From assembly GCA_028870315.1 (NCBI GenBank), contig JAGWPW010000097.1, positions 1 through 32,800 on the forward strand: a stretch of 32,800 nt of DNA, written 5' to 3'. Source of the DNA: Sphingomonadales bacterium (lineage in GTDB: Bacteria > Pseudomonadota > Alphaproteobacteria > Sphingomonadales > Sphingomonadaceae). The notes below the pieces were generated by a model. It was not told the DNA's origin, did not search any database, and saw only the letters and a program-made list of their open reading frames with translations. Below are positions 1 through 8,806 of the stretch, in pieces. The position numbers were made by a program, and so were the translations under genes. Each line of letters starts with the position of its first letter. Positions within the stretch are counted from its first letter, which is position 1.

Positions 1-773
1 AGCTGCGCCGCCTTGAACACGGTCTGGCTGCGGTTCACCGCATTGAGCTTGATCGAGGCGTTGTGGATGTGGAAGCGCACCGTCGCCCGGCTGCGCGCCA
101 TGATCATGCTGATTTCGAGATCGGTCTTGCCGATCGCCGCCCAGCGCAGGCATTCGACCTCGCGCTTGGACAGCCGCGATGCGGGCGGCAGCGCCTGGAT
201 CGAGCCCATCGCATGGACATAGGTGGCGATGAAGGTGCGGGCATAGAGCCCCAGCGCATCGCTGAGCCGCAGGAACTCCTCCGAAAGGTCGGTGTGCGTG
301 CGATCGAGCGGATTGAAGCTGACCGCGCCGATCTGGCCGAAGGGCAGGTGCACCGGCACGCAGATCGCCGCGCGCGTCATCGCCCGCGTCTCGAAATTGG
401 CAAGGTCGATAGACGCGAGATAGGCGTTGGGCCGGCGCGTGCGGAACCCTTCGGCGTTCACCCAGAACGGCTCGCTCTCGAAGCGGCAGGCGGTGGTCAA
501 CGGCGAATCGAGCGCGATCCGCGAATTGCGCCACCACACCCGGTCATCGTCGCTCCAGCCGAACACGTCGCGCGCCAGCAGGTTGCCGTCCGCGTCCACC
601 GGGGTGCGCTTGTCGGCGATGTCATGCGCCGGGGCGGCGCGCATGCCCAGTTCCATGGCGATGGCGTGCAGCGCCTCGGCGGCGCGGCGGATGTCGCCGG
701 GCGCCGATATCCGCACCGCATCGATCCGGTCTTGCGAAAACAGCGCGCCTCTCCCCCTCGCCTTTTGCCGCAT
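1..773 (-). CDS. LuxR-family transcriptional regulator, C-terminus cut by window edge
   Basis: About 257 residues are visible. The first ~185 look like a LuxR-type autoinducer-binding (PAS-like) domain. A typical LuxR helix-turn-helix follows, beginning LSKREVECLRWAAIGKTD and continuing ISMIMARSRATVRFHIHNA, and the last few residues lie beyond base 1. The ATG at 773 is chosen because GGAAGG sits six bases upstream. The gene is divergent from the acyl-CoA dehydrogenase gene across 126 bases, so it may control that gene and perhaps the wider cluster. Solo LuxR proteins without a LuxI synthase are common in sphingomonad catabolic clusters, and no synthase gene is visible here. The ligand cannot be told from sequence. 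Confidence 0.88.
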   Translation of the reverse strand, partial: MRQKARGRGALFSQDRIDAVRISAPGDIRRAAEALHAIAMELGMRAAPAHDIADKRTPVDADGNLLARDVFGWSDDDRVWWRNSRIALDSPLTTACRFESEPFWVNAEGFRTRRPNAYLASIDLANFETRAMTRAAICVPVHLPFGQIGAVSFNPLDRTHTDLSEEFLRLSDALGLYARTFIATYVHAMGSIQALPPASRLSKREVECLRWAAIGKTDLEISMIMARSRATVRFHIHNASIKLNAVNRSQTVFKAAQ

Positions 774-899
774 GATACGCCTTCCCGGCCGGCGCGACAA
801 TCGCCGAGCCGGGGATTGGCTGCCATTTCGCCTAACCTTTTGCCCAGCATGGAACTCGCATCGGGGATGATAAACCGGGGCACGAAAAGGGGATGCCGG

Positions 900-2006
900 G
901 TGAATTTCGACCTCACCGAAGACGAGGAAATGCTCAAGGCGATGGCCGAACGCTTCGTCGCCGACCATTACGATGCCGATCGCCGCCGCGCTTTCCTCGC
1001 CGAGCCCTGCGGATTTTCCGAGGCGAACTGGACGCTGCTTGGCCAGCTCGGCCTCACCGCCGCGCTGCTCGGCGGGCCGGGGCTCGACCTTGGCGCCACC
1101 GCGACCGCCACGCTGTTCGAGGCGCTGGGCCGCGGCCTCGTCGTCGAACCGCTGATCGAGAACGTGGTCCTCGCCGCCCGGCTGTTCGCCGCGACCGCGC
1201 CGGCCGGCCTGCGCGACGCCTGGATCGACGGGCTTGCCGCCGGATCGCGCCGCATCGCGCTCGCCCATGCCGAACCACAAAGCCGCGGTGGCCGGCTGTG
1301 GGTGGAAACCACCGCCACCCGCACGGGCGACGGCATCCTTATTTCGGGCGAGAAGTCCTGCGTGCCCGCGGGCGCCGGCGCCGATGGCTATATCGTCAGC
1401 GCCCGGCATTCGGGGGCGCCGGCCGACGCCGGGGGGCTGGCGCTATGGCTGGTTCCCGCCGATGCCGAGGGACTGGCCACGCGCGTCTGGCGGATGGCCG
1501 ATGGCGGGCTTGCGGTCTCGCTGCGGCTCGAGGCGGTGAAGCTGCCCGCCGCCTTCGAGCTTGCCGGCGGGGCCGGCGCGATCGCCAGCGCCGAAATCGA
1601 CGCGGGCCTTGCCCGCGCGGCCGAAACGCTCGGCATCATGGAACGGATGCAGGCCGAAACGCTCGACTATCTGCGCACGCGCGAGCAGTTCGGCGCGCGG
1701 CTCGCCAGCTTCCAGGCGATCCAGCACCGCATGGTCGCGCAATATGCGATGCTGGAGCAGGCGCGCGCGCTGCTCAACCTTGCCATCGTCTCCGAGGGCG
1801 CGCCGGGCTTCGCGCGCGCGGTGCGGGGCTTGCGCGCCTTTCTCGGCGCGGCGGCGCTGCCTTTCGCGCATGAGATGGTTCAGTTCCATGGCGGCATGGG
1901 CATCACCAACGAGCTGCCGATCAGCCACGGCCACAAGCGGCTGCTGGTGCTCTCGCGCTGGCCCGAGGATCCCGATGCCGCGCTCGATGCCTATGCGGAA
2001 GGCTGA
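900..2006 (+). CDS. Acyl-CoA dehydrogenase (FadE-like)
   Basis: This 368-residue flavoprotein should introduce a 2,3-double bond into an acyl-CoA thioester. An N-terminal helical domain (about 1-115) is followed by a beta domain and a C-terminal helical domain carrying the family signatures: RTREQFGARLASFQAIQHR (259-277) and QFHGGMGITNELP (328-340), the FAD/substrate region near the C-terminus. The GTG start at 900 has AAGGGG upstream; longer in-frame extensions have no homology-like character. It is slightly short for the family (~380) and resembles the subunits of heteromeric steroid side-chain dehydrogenases, but no partner subunit is adjacent. The catalytic glutamate cannot be assigned with certainty. 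Its last 16 bases overlap the 3' end of the convergent ThuA-like gene. Confidence 0.9.
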   Translation: MNFDLTEDEEMLKAMAERFVADHYDADRRRAFLAEPCGFSEANWTLLGQLGLTAALLGGPGLDLGATATATLFEALGRGLVVEPLIENVVLAARLFAATAPAGLRDAWIDGLAAGSRRIALAHAEPQSRGGRLWVETTATRTGDGILISGEKSCVPAGAGADGYIVSARHSGAPADAGGLALWLVPADAEGLATRVWRMADGGLAVSLRLEAVKLPAAFELAGGAGAIASAEIDAGLARAAETLGIMERMQAETLDYLRTREQFGARLASFQAIQHRMVAQYAMLEQARALLNLAIVSEGAPGFARAVRGLRAFLGAAALPFAHEMVQFHGGMGITNELPISHGHKRLLVLSRWPEDPDAALDAYAEG

Positions 2007-2767
2007 GGCGCCGGGCTGCGCTGCTTGAGCCAGGCGATGCCGCGGCGCAGCAGCTCGTGGAACACCGGCAGGTCCCAGGCGCAGCGGTCGACCGTCGGCC
2101 ACCAGTCGGCGAGCGGCTGGAGGTCGTAATGCCCGCGGCAATGGCCGAGCGTGTTGTAAAGCACCGCGCCCGCGCCATGGCTCTTGAGATAGAACACCGG
2201 CTGCCGGCCGGGGGCATCCGCCGCCTCGACGAAGCCGGTGCCGGGCGCGGCGCATTCGGTTTCCAGCAGCACATGCAGATCGCCATGGCGCTCGATGTGA
2301 TAAAGCTCGTCGGTGGTCTCGAAGGGCTCCACCCCCGTGACCAGCGGGTGACCGGGATCGGCGACGGTCACACGATAGGGGGCGATCGGCGGGTGGCTGA
2401 GGAACTGGCTGCCAAGCAGGTCCATGAACAGCGGCGCCCAGCGTGGCGCGTCCCACAGCCCGTTGTCGAGCAGCCGCAGCAGCGAATTGGTGCCGTGGAG
2501 CGCATACCAGCGCCCGCCCCGCGCCAGCCAGTCGCGCAGCACCTCCTGCGCCTTGAGGCTGGGCGTGACATCGCAGGTATAGGTGATGAGGATGTCGGCG
2601 CGGGCGAGCGCGTCGGTATTCTCGTAATCCTCGAAGACGCGGGTGCGCACCGCGGGATCCCCGGCGAGCAGCTTGAGCAGTTCGAGCCGCGCGAAATCCA
2701 TGTCGTGCCAGACGCCGCCGCAGACCAGCACGCAATCGATCCGCGGGGGACGGGCGTTCTCGCTCAC
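1991..2767 (-). CDS. ThuA-like domain protein
   Basis: A 258-residue protein with the ThuA (trehalose-utilisation, glutamine-amidotransferase-like) fold. Recognisable parts are CVLVCGGVWHDMDF near the N-terminus, ADILITYTCDVTPS, the segment GGRWYALHGTNSLL, and the late segment HPLVTGVEPFETTDELYHIE. The GTG start at 2767 overlaps the Rieske stop codon (GTGA), so the two genes should be translationally coupled. ThuA-fold proteins have no settled reaction, and some act on sugars or are found beside oxidoreductases. Its coupling to a ring-hydroxylating oxygenase suggests a helper or follow-up step in the same pathway, but this is inference. Confidence 0.8.
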   Translation of the reverse strand: MSENARPPRIDCVLVCGGVWHDMDFARLELLKLLAGDPAVRTRVFEDYENTDALARADILITYTCDVTPSLKAQEVLRDWLARGGRWYALHGTNSLLRLLDNGLWDAPRWAPLFMDLLGSQFLSHPPIAPYRVTVADPGHPLVTGVEPFETTDELYHIERHGDLHVLLETECAAPGTGFVEAADAPGRQPVFYLKSHGAGAVLYNTLGHCRGHYDLQPLADWWPTVDRCAWDLPVFHELLRRGIAWLKQRSPAPQPSA

Positions 2768-4197
2768 CGCCCGGCGCCAAGCGCGCCCGAGAGATATTTC
2801 GCCATCGTCTCGTAGAAGTGGCGGATGCGGATCTCCTGGTAATCGGCAAGCTGGACCTCGCCGTTCTTCGAGGCATGCAGCCCTTCCTGGACGAAGGGCA
2901 GATTGGCCATGTCCTGCTCGAACACATCGCCAAGCCCGCCGAGTTCGGCGGCCGCGGTCCATTTCTCGTCGGGCCCGAGGCGATGCATCGGCACGCCGCG
3001 CGGGATTTTTTCGCCCTTCTTCGCCCGCGCGAGCACCCTCACCTCCATCAGGCAGCTGTCGGGGGTCTTTCCCGGCCGCCAGCGATAGACGATGTTCGGC
3101 ATGAAGCCGCCCCAGGGCGCGAAATTGGGGAAGACATTATAGACGAGCGCGTCGAGCAGCTCGGAATCGGTGGCATGCGCGTGGTCATGGCCGGTCTGCG
3201 CGGCATAGGATTCGCGCAGCGCCGCGCCCAGCGCCGCGCGCGCGCTCTGCCCCTCGGGCACCGACACCGCATAGGGATCGCCCGAGGGATCGTAATTGTC
3301 CGAGGACCGGCCGTTGTAGCGGATGAATTCATCGACGATCCACTGCTGCGACTTGCCGGCGGGGTCGAGATGCGGGCTGAGAACGCCGAAAGGCACGAGG
3401 TTGGCGTTCACATGGTCGCCCCAGGTCCAGTAGGCGCTGTTGCAATCGCCGGTGAAGGGCAGCAGCTGCGGATGGGTGACGATGGTGTGCCAGGCCTCCA
3501 TGAAGGCCTCGGCGGTCACCTTCCAATTGGCCGCGACCTCCTTTGCCACCCACACGACGGTGGTGCATTCCTCGTGTCGCCAGCGCGCGAAATGTTCGGG
3601 CAGCGGGTGGAGAAATTCGGCAAGGCTCGGCCCGCCCGGCTCCTCGCGCAGGAAGATATAGCCCGCCCAGCTTGCAACCTCGGCCTCGGGCAGGCGCAGC
3701 TTTGCAGGCGTCAGATGCGGGAAGTCCCATGGGCAGGGCATGGTCTCGAAGCTGCCGTCCTTGTTCCAGGCAAAGCCGTGGAACGGACAGGTGAAATTAT
3801 CGGCGACGCCGTCCTCGCTGCGCAGCTTGCGCCCGCGGTGGAGGCAGACATTGTGGAAGGCGCGGACCGAACCGTCATCCTGCCGCGAAAGCAGCCACGA
3901 GCGCCCCGCGTTCTCGAAGACGACATAATCGCCGGGCTCGGGCAGATCCTCCTCGCGCGCGGCGAACTGCCAGACATAGGGCCACATCGCCTCGCGCTCG
4001 GCGCGCGCCACCTCCTCGCTGGTGTAGCGGCTGGCGGGCAGCGGGTCCGAGCCGCGATACTGATAGCCATCCTCGGTCAGCGAGGCGGGCGCGGGGCGCG
4101 AATCCGCGGCCATCAACTCGGCCCAGCTGATGCCGGGGCTGCGCGCGCGGCCGCCTCCGGTGTGCGCGCCAGCTTTGCGCGGATCGCTTTCGGCCAT
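2764..4197 (-). CDS. Rieske non-heme iron oxygenase, alpha subunit (first of three)
   Basis: A 477-residue aromatic-ring-hydroxylating-type oxygenase large subunit. The Rieske [2Fe-2S] ligands are C118-L-H120 and C137-P-F-H140, inside NVCLHRGRK and CPFHGFAW. The mononuclear iron site follows at E234-A-W-H237 and H242 (EAFMEAWHTIVTH), with E234 where many family members have the bridging aspartate. The second of two nearby ATGs was chosen (4197) because AAGGAG lies six bases upstream; the alternative start at 4212 adds five residues. No small beta subunit, ferredoxin or reductase lies next to it, so electrons must come from partners encoded elsewhere. Ring hydroxylation or demethylation are both possible family activities. 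Confidence 0.93.
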   Translation of the reverse strand: MAESDPRKAGAHTGGGRARSPGISWAELMAADSRPAPASLTEDGYQYRGSDPLPASRYTSEEVARAEREAMWPYVWQFAAREEDLPEPGDYVVFENAGRSWLLSRQDDGSVRAFHNVCLHRGRKLRSEDGVADNFTCPFHGFAWNKDGSFETMPCPWDFPHLTPAKLRLPEAEVASWAGYIFLREEPGGPSLAEFLHPLPEHFARWRHEECTTVVWVAKEVAANWKVTAEAFMEAWHTIVTHPQLLPFTGDCNSAYWTWGDHVNANLVPFGVLSPHLDPAGKSQQWIVDEFIRYNGRSSDNYDPSGDPYAVSVPEGQSARAALGAALRESYAAQTGHDHAHATDSELLDALVYNVFPNFAPWGGFMPNIVYRWRPGKTPDSCLMEVRVLARAKKGEKIPRGVPMHRLGPDEKWTAAAELGGLGDVFEQDMANLPFVQEGLHASKNGEVQLADYQEIRIRHFYETMAKYLSGALGAGR

Positions 4198-4346
4198 GCG
4201 TGGCTCCTTCATCCCGTCCCTCGTGCCGTCGAGGGGTTATTGTGCCAGTCTTGCCGCAGCGGGGCGAGTCGGTCACCTTGCGGAAATCATAGGTTACGCC
4301 GCGCACCGATTGCGCCAAACCGGCGCCGAACGGAAGGGAGAGCGCC

Positions 4347-5129
4347 GTGGAGAACCGGCTTTCAGGCAAGGTGGCGCTGGTCACCGGCGGCACCGCGGGA
4401 ATCGGCGCGGGCGCCGTGCGCCGGCTGGCGGCGGACGGGGCACGCGTGATCTTCACCGGCTCGAACGCCGCCGCCGCCGAGGTGCTCGCGGCCGAGACCG
4501 GCGCGCGCTTCCTTGGCCACCGGGTCGAGGATGCCGCCGCCTGGCCGGGGCTGATGGCGGCGATCGCGCGTGACCATGGCCGGCTCGACATCGCCTTTGC
4601 CAATGCCGGCACCGAGCATGGCGATGCCAGCGTCGAGGAGATCGGCATTGAGGGCTGGAACCATGTCATCGCGGTCAACCAGACCGGGGTGATGCTCACC
4701 GTCCAGCACGCGATCCGGGCGATGAAGGCCAATCCCGATGGCCCCACCGGCGCGATCATCGTCAATTCCTCGATGAACGCGCACCGGGCGATGGGCAATT
4801 TCGTCGCCTATTCGGTGTCGAAGGCAGCGGTGGTGGCGCTGGTCAAGTCGGCGGCGGTGCATTGCGGCAACCGCGGCTATCGCATCCGGGTCAACGCGGT
4901 GCTGCCGGGCGTGGTCGAAACCGCGATGATCAGCAACCTCATCGAGACCGCCACCGATCCCGCCGCCGCGCGCGCCGCCTATACCGGCATGTCGCCGCTC
5001 AAGCGCATGGCGCGGGTCGAGGAAGTGGCCGGGCTCGTCGCCTGGCTCGCCTCGGACGAGGCGGCGTTCGTCTCGGGCAGCGAATATGTGATCGACGGGG
5101 CAACCACCGCGGGGATGATGGGCGTATGA
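4347..5129 (+). CDS. Short-chain dehydrogenase/reductase (SDR) 1
   Basis: A 260-residue classical SDR with the nucleotide-binding TGGTAGIG (13-20), NAG (86-88), catalytic S142, and Y155-x3-K159 (AYSVSKAA). These enzymes oxidise or reduce hydroxyl/keto groups with NAD(P)(H). The GTG start at 4347 is supported by AAGGGAG just upstream. It is the first gene of a three-SDR operon, and its stop overlaps the next ATG (ATGA at 5126). The promoter is shared divergently with the first Rieske gene, consistent with oxidation of its hydroxylated product. The substrate is not readable from the sequence. Confidence 0.93.
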   Translation: MENRLSGKVALVTGGTAGIGAGAVRRLAADGARVIFTGSNAAAAEVLAAETGARFLGHRVEDAAAWPGLMAAIARDHGRLDIAFANAGTEHGDASVEEIGIEGWNHVIAVNQTGVMLTVQHAIRAMKANPDGPTGAIIVNSSMNAHRAMGNFVAYSVSKAAVVALVKSAAVHCGNRGYRIRVNAVLPGVVETAMISNLIETATDPAAARAAYTGMSPLKRMARVEEVAGLVAWLASDEAAFVSGSEYVIDGATTAGMMGV

Positions 5130-5944
5130 GCAATCTGGGTGCGCAGCGGCTGACCGGCCGCGTGGCTTTCGTTTCGGGCGGGCTGAGGGGCATCGGGCTG
5201 GCCTGCGTCGAGCGCTTTCTTGCCGAGGGCGCGCAGGTCGTCCTTTCCGACCTCGACGCGCCGGACAGCGAACTTGCCCGCGCGACGCTCGACCGGCTCG
5301 GTGCGAATGCAAGCTATGTCGCGGCCAATGTCACCCGCGAGGAGGACTGGGAGCGCGCCCGCGCGCTCGTCGCCGAACGGCACGGCCGGCTGCACATCCT
5401 TGTCAACAATGCCGGCACCGACCTGACCGGCGCGGTCGAAACGCTGAGCATGCGCGACTGGCGCCGGATCATGGACATCAACGTCGATGGCGTTTTCCTC
5501 GGGGTCAGGACCTTCACCCCGCTGCTCGCCGAAAGCGGCGGCGCGGTGAAGGGCGGCGCCAGCATCATCAACGTCAGCTCGATCATGGGGCTGGTCGGCT
5601 ATTCCGAGGTCTCGGCCTACAACGCCAGCAAGGGCGCGGTGCGGCTGTTCACCAAGGGGATCGCGATCGAGTTCGCGCTCAAGAAGTTGCCGATCCGCGC
5701 CAATTCGCTGCACCCCGGCTTCGTCGTCACCCCGCTGCTCAGGGAAGGCTTCCAGCGCTGGGTGGACAAGGGCGTCGCCGCCGACCCGCAGGTGCTGGTC
5801 GATGCGATGTGCGCGCAGACGCCGATGGGCCGGCTCGCCGATCCCGCCGAACTCGCCAGCGCCGCCTTCTTCCTGGCCGGCGAGGACAGCGCCTACATGA
5901 CCGGCGCCGAACTGGTGATCGATGGCGGCTGGACCGCGCAGTAA
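5126..5944 (+). CDS. SDR 2
   Basis: A 272-residue classical SDR: SGGLRGIG (17-24) for the cofactor, NNAG (94-97), S151/S152, and Y165-x3-K169 (AYNASKGA). The aspartate after the second strand (SDLDAP, 42-47) favours NAD(H) over NADP(H). The ATG overlaps the previous gene's stop by four bases, so it is translationally coupled to SDR 1. Longer upstream in-frame readings run through SDR 1 in another frame and are not real. It is likely a dehydrogenase acting in the same pathway branch as SDR 1 and SDR 3. Confidence 0.93.
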   Translation: MSNLGAQRLTGRVAFVSGGLRGIGLACVERFLAEGAQVVLSDLDAPDSELARATLDRLGANASYVAANVTREEDWERARALVAERHGRLHILVNNAGTDLTGAVETLSMRDWRRIMDINVDGVFLGVRTFTPLLAESGGAVKGGASIINVSSIMGLVGYSEVSAYNASKGAVRLFTKGIAIEFALKKLPIRANSLHPGFVVTPLLREGFQRWVDKGVAADPQVLVDAMCAQTPMGRLADPAELASAAFFLAGEDSAYMTGAELVIDGGWTAQ

Positions 5945-5965
5945 AGCCTTTTGGAGAATCGACCC

Positions 5966-6745
5966 ATGACGATCGCCCTTGAAAATGTCGTCGCGGTGGT
6001 CACCGGTGCGGCCGGCGGCATCGGCCGCGCCACCGTCGTGGCGCTGAAGGCGGCGGGCGCCAGCGTGGTCGCCACCGATCTCACTCCCGGCGCCGCGATC
6101 GCCGGCGCCGACCATACGCTTGCCCACGACATCACCAGCCCGGCGGGCTGGGAAGCGGTGCGCGAGCTCGTCGCGCGCGAATACGGCCGGCTCGATGCCC
6201 TGGTGAATGTCGCGGCGATCTCGGTGGTCGGCCGGATCGAGGATACGCCGCTCGCCGAATGGCACCGGGTGAACGCGGTCAACGTCGATTCGGTCATCAT
6301 CGGCACGCAGGCGCTGCTCGACCTGCTCAAGCTCGGCGGCAAGGCGCGGCCGGGCGGCGCCTCGATCGTCAATTTCTCCAGCGTCGGCGGGCTGCGCGGC
6401 GCCGCGTTCAACGCCGCCTATTGCACCAGCAAGGCGGCGGTGAAGATGCTCTCGAAATGCATGGGCGCCGAATTCGCGGCGCTGGGCTACAATATCCGCT
6501 GCAATTCGGTGCACCCCGGCGGCATCGAGACCGCCATGCTCGCCTCGATCATGGACCGCTATGTCGCGCTTGGCGCCGCCCCCTCGCGCGAGGCGGCGGC
6601 GGCGGCGATGATCGCCAACCACCCGATCGGCCGGCTCGGCCGCGCCGACGAGATGGCGGGCGGCGTCGTCTATCTCTGCTCGGATGCGGCAAGCTTCGTC
6701 ACCTGCTCGGAATTCGTCATGGACGGCGGCTTCAGCCAGGTCTGA
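5966..6745 (+). CDS. SDR 3
   Basis: A 259-residue SDR with TGAAGGIG (13-20), NVAA (81-84) in place of NNAG, S138/S139 and Y152-x3-K156 (AYCTSKAA). TDL at 38-40 suggests NAD(H). The ATG at 5966 was preferred over a TTG at 5951 because GGAG sits nine bases upstream of it. It starts 21 bases after SDR 2 and completes the three-gene operon. It faces the SnoaL-like gene convergently, with 21 bases between the stops. Confidence 0.92.
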   Translation: MTIALENVVAVVTGAAGGIGRATVVALKAAGASVVATDLTPGAAIAGADHTLAHDITSPAGWEAVRELVAREYGRLDALVNVAAISVVGRIEDTPLAEWHRVNAVNVDSVIIGTQALLDLLKLGGKARPGGASIVNFSSVGGLRGAAFNAAYCTSKAAVKMLSKCMGAEFAALGYNIRCNSVHPGGIETAMLASIMDRYVALGAAPSREAAAAAMIANHPIGRLGRADEMAGGVVYLCSDAASFVTCSEFVMDGGFSQV

Positions 6746-6766
6746 ACCCGCCGCGCCGATGGACGC

Positions 6767-7219
6767 TCAGCGGGCGTTGTCGAGCGTGCCTGTCAGCGGC
6801 ATCAGGAAATCCATGGCATAGCGCGTCGCTTTCCAGCCCTGCGCGGTGCGCCGCACGTCGAAATAATAGCGGCCGTGGACGGTGACGCCGCGCCCGTCCC
6901 TGCCCATCCCCATGCCGGTCACATAGGCGCGGACCGAAGCGGTCTCGCCGTCATGCGCGGTGATCGCGAAATTGCTGAGATAATGCGCGTGATGCGCCAT
7001 ATTCGCGAAGACCGGGGTGAAGAAGCCGCGAATGCCCGCATGGCCGACGACATTGGCCAGCCCGATGCCCGAAAGGTCGAACACCGCATCGGCGGTGAAG
7101 CAGGCGCAGATCTCGTCGATGTTCGCCAGCCGATCGACGGCATGGGCATAGGCGACGAGCAGATCCTCGATCGCAAGGCGATCTTCAATCGGGCAGGCTT
7201 CGATCGGGCGGGCGGTCAT
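6767..7219 (-). CDS. SnoaL/NTF2-fold protein, BaiE-like dehydratase candidate
   Basis: A 150-residue small alpha+beta-barrel protein of the SnoaL-like group (dehydratases, isomerases, cyclases). Y24 and D29 (AYAHAVDR) and H77 in MAHHAHYLSNF show the spacing I recall for the catalytic Tyr, Asp and His of the bile-acid 7-dehydratase BaiE; the second BaiE aspartate is not evident here. The start codon overlaps the stop of the second Rieske gene (ATGA at 7216-7219), so the two are coupled. A role in eliminating water from, or isomerising, a hydroxylated ring product is plausible. It could equally be a non-catalytic small subunit-like partner of the oxygenase, since Rieske beta subunits share this fold. 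Confidence 0.82.
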   Translation of the reverse strand: MTARPIEACPIEDRLAIEDLLVAYAHAVDRLANIDEICACFTADAVFDLSGIGLANVVGHAGIRGFFTPVFANMAHHAHYLSNFAITAHDGETASVRAYVTGMGMGRDGRGVTVHGRYYFDVRRTAQGWKATRYAMDFLMPLTGTLDNAR

Positions 7220-8541
7220 GCGCGCCTGCCGTGCACCATGTCGTCGAGCAGTTCGTGGAAGCGCTGGATGCGCTTCTCCTGCCCCGACAGGATGCAGCCC
7301 CTGAACCCGCGCGAGTTCAGCCCCTGCTGCTGGGTGGTGCCGATCGACAGGTCCTGATCGGCAACGAAGCCCAGCGATTCGCCGTCGCCATAGCGGCTGT
7401 GCCGGGCGATCGCGTCATGCGCGAGCCGCGCCTTGCCCACCGGCGTGTCGACCTCGGTCATTCCGGCCACCGGCGGATAAAGGCACCAGTGCTGGAAGAC
7501 GCATTTCTCGGGATCGGTCGGATGCGGTTCGGTGCGCAGGATCTGGCACTGTTCGGGCGACATGGTGAGGGTGAGGTTCGGGAACAGCGTGCAGTGGTAA
7601 TAATCGACGAGCTGCTGGTCGCTCATCGCCGCATAGCTCGTATAGCCGCGTCCCGCGCCGTGGGCGCGCTTGGCGGCGATCACCGCCTCGCGGATCGCAT
7701 CGGTGCGGCCCCGATAGGCCTTGGGATCGATCCCCCAGGCCTCGGCCGCCTCGTAGAGCCCGGGCGGCACGTCGCCGCTGACGTAATCCTTGCGGGTGGT
7801 TGCCTGGTGGCCGATCATCCACATCGCATTGTGGCCCGACGGGTACATCTCGAACAGGGTGGTGGGCAGGCCGTCGTTGATGAAGGTCGAAAGTTCCGGA
7901 TGGATCGTCGGCAGGTGGTAGCTCTCGTTGAAATTGTCGCGGATGATCTTCCAGTTGAAGTCACAGTCGCAGGAGAGGTTGAGCACCCGCACCCAGTTTT
8001 CAAGGCCATAGGCGGCGAGCCGCTCGGGGAACGGCGCCAGCCATTCGCGAAGCGGGGCGACGTCTGCGTCCATGCACCAGAACACGAACGGCCCCCAGGT
8101 CTCGCAGCGCAGCTCGGAAAGCGTCACCTTGCCGCAAGGGTTGCCGCCGGCGAAATCATCCGCGTCCTGGACATGCACGAGGGTTCCGTCGGGATCGAAC
8201 TGCCAGCCGTGGTAGGAGCAGGAAATGCGCGGCGCGCTCGACACATCGCCAAGGATCAGCCGGTTCCCGCGATGCGGGCAGGTGTTGTAGAAGGCGCGGA
8301 TCGCGCCATCGGCCTGGCGCACCATGATGACCGATTCGCGGCCGAAATTGTGCCGGATGACATCGCCCTCTTCCTGCAGGTCGGCCAGAACCCCGCCAAG
8401 ATGCCAGACCCTGGGCCACAGGTTGCGGTTCTCCAGCTCCATCCATTCGGCGCTGACATAGCGCTCGGCGGTGATCGGATCACCGCGCACCGGCTGGTCA
8501 TACTCAGGCGAAAAGCGCGAAATCCTCGGTTCGGCAGTCAT
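7216..8541 (-). CDS. Rieske non-heme iron oxygenase, alpha subunit (second of three)
   Basis: A 441-residue oxygenase subunit. Rieske ligands are C88-P-H90 and C108-S-Y-H111 (NTCPHRGNR, CSYHGWQF). The iron site is DNFNESYHLPTIH, with bridging E206 and ligands H209 and H214. The ATG at 8541 has AAGGA seven bases upstream; a second in-frame ATG at 8556 lies just before it. Longer readings into the promoter are unlikely. It is divergent from SDR 4 and coupled to the SnoaL-like gene. The SnoaL protein could be a beta-subunit analogue, but its catalytic-looking residues argue for an enzyme. Reductase and ferredoxin are absent from the window. Confidence 0.93.
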   Translation of the reverse strand: MTAEPRISRFSPEYDQPVRGDPITAERYVSAEWMELENRNLWPRVWHLGGVLADLQEEGDVIRHNFGRESVIMVRQADGAIRAFYNTCPHRGNRLILGDVSSAPRISCSYHGWQFDPDGTLVHVQDADDFAGGNPCGKVTLSELRCETWGPFVFWCMDADVAPLREWLAPFPERLAAYGLENWVRVLNLSCDCDFNWKIIRDNFNESYHLPTIHPELSTFINDGLPTTLFEMYPSGHNAMWMIGHQATTRKDYVSGDVPPGLYEAAEAWGIDPKAYRGRTDAIREAVIAAKRAHGAGRGYTSYAAMSDQQLVDYYHCTLFPNLTLTMSPEQCQILRTEPHPTDPEKCVFQHWCLYPPVAGMTEVDTPVGKARLAHDAIARHSRYGDGESLGFVADQDLSIGTTQQQGLNSRGFRGCILSGQEKRIQRFHELLDDMVHGRRA

Positions 8542-8709
8542 TGTGGCATCCTTCATCCGTCGCCGGGGATCGGGCGCGGGACGACAGCACCCGCGGCGCG
8601 CGGCCGGCCCGGCCCGATCGTCGGTGGTGCTTGCCAAAATAGGCCGCACCGCATGGCTTCGCCACTCGCCTTTCTCGCAGGCGGATCGCCGGCGCTTGCC
8701 CGCGAACTC

Positions 8710-8721
8710 GCCCATATGCCA
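8710..8721 (+). promoter_or_regulatory. Candidate operator, GCCCATnnGCCA motif (copy 1)
   Basis: GCCCATATGCCA lies 85 bases before the SDR 4 start, in the 265-base divergent region with Rieske 2. Related 12-mers lie upstream of the CoA ligase (11594) and the third SnoaL gene (21290). The shared sequence is seen directly; a function as regulator site is inference. Confidence 0.3.
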
Positions 8722-8806
8722 GTTTCGCAAGGCCACCACCTGCGCCAAGCCGGGCCACGATGCCGGTCACCCGGGCCGAACCGCCACAATCACGGAGAAC
8801 CATGCC

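Noticed and set aside
63..899. N-terminal extension of the acyl-CoA dehydrogenase frame
   Set aside because: It covers the LuxR-type gene on the other strand and the promoter, and has no family similarity. The GTG at 900 fits the family start.
2818..4449. Long plus-strand open frame opposite Rieske 1
   Set aside because: It is an antisense shadow of the Rieske gene, with no recognisable motif.
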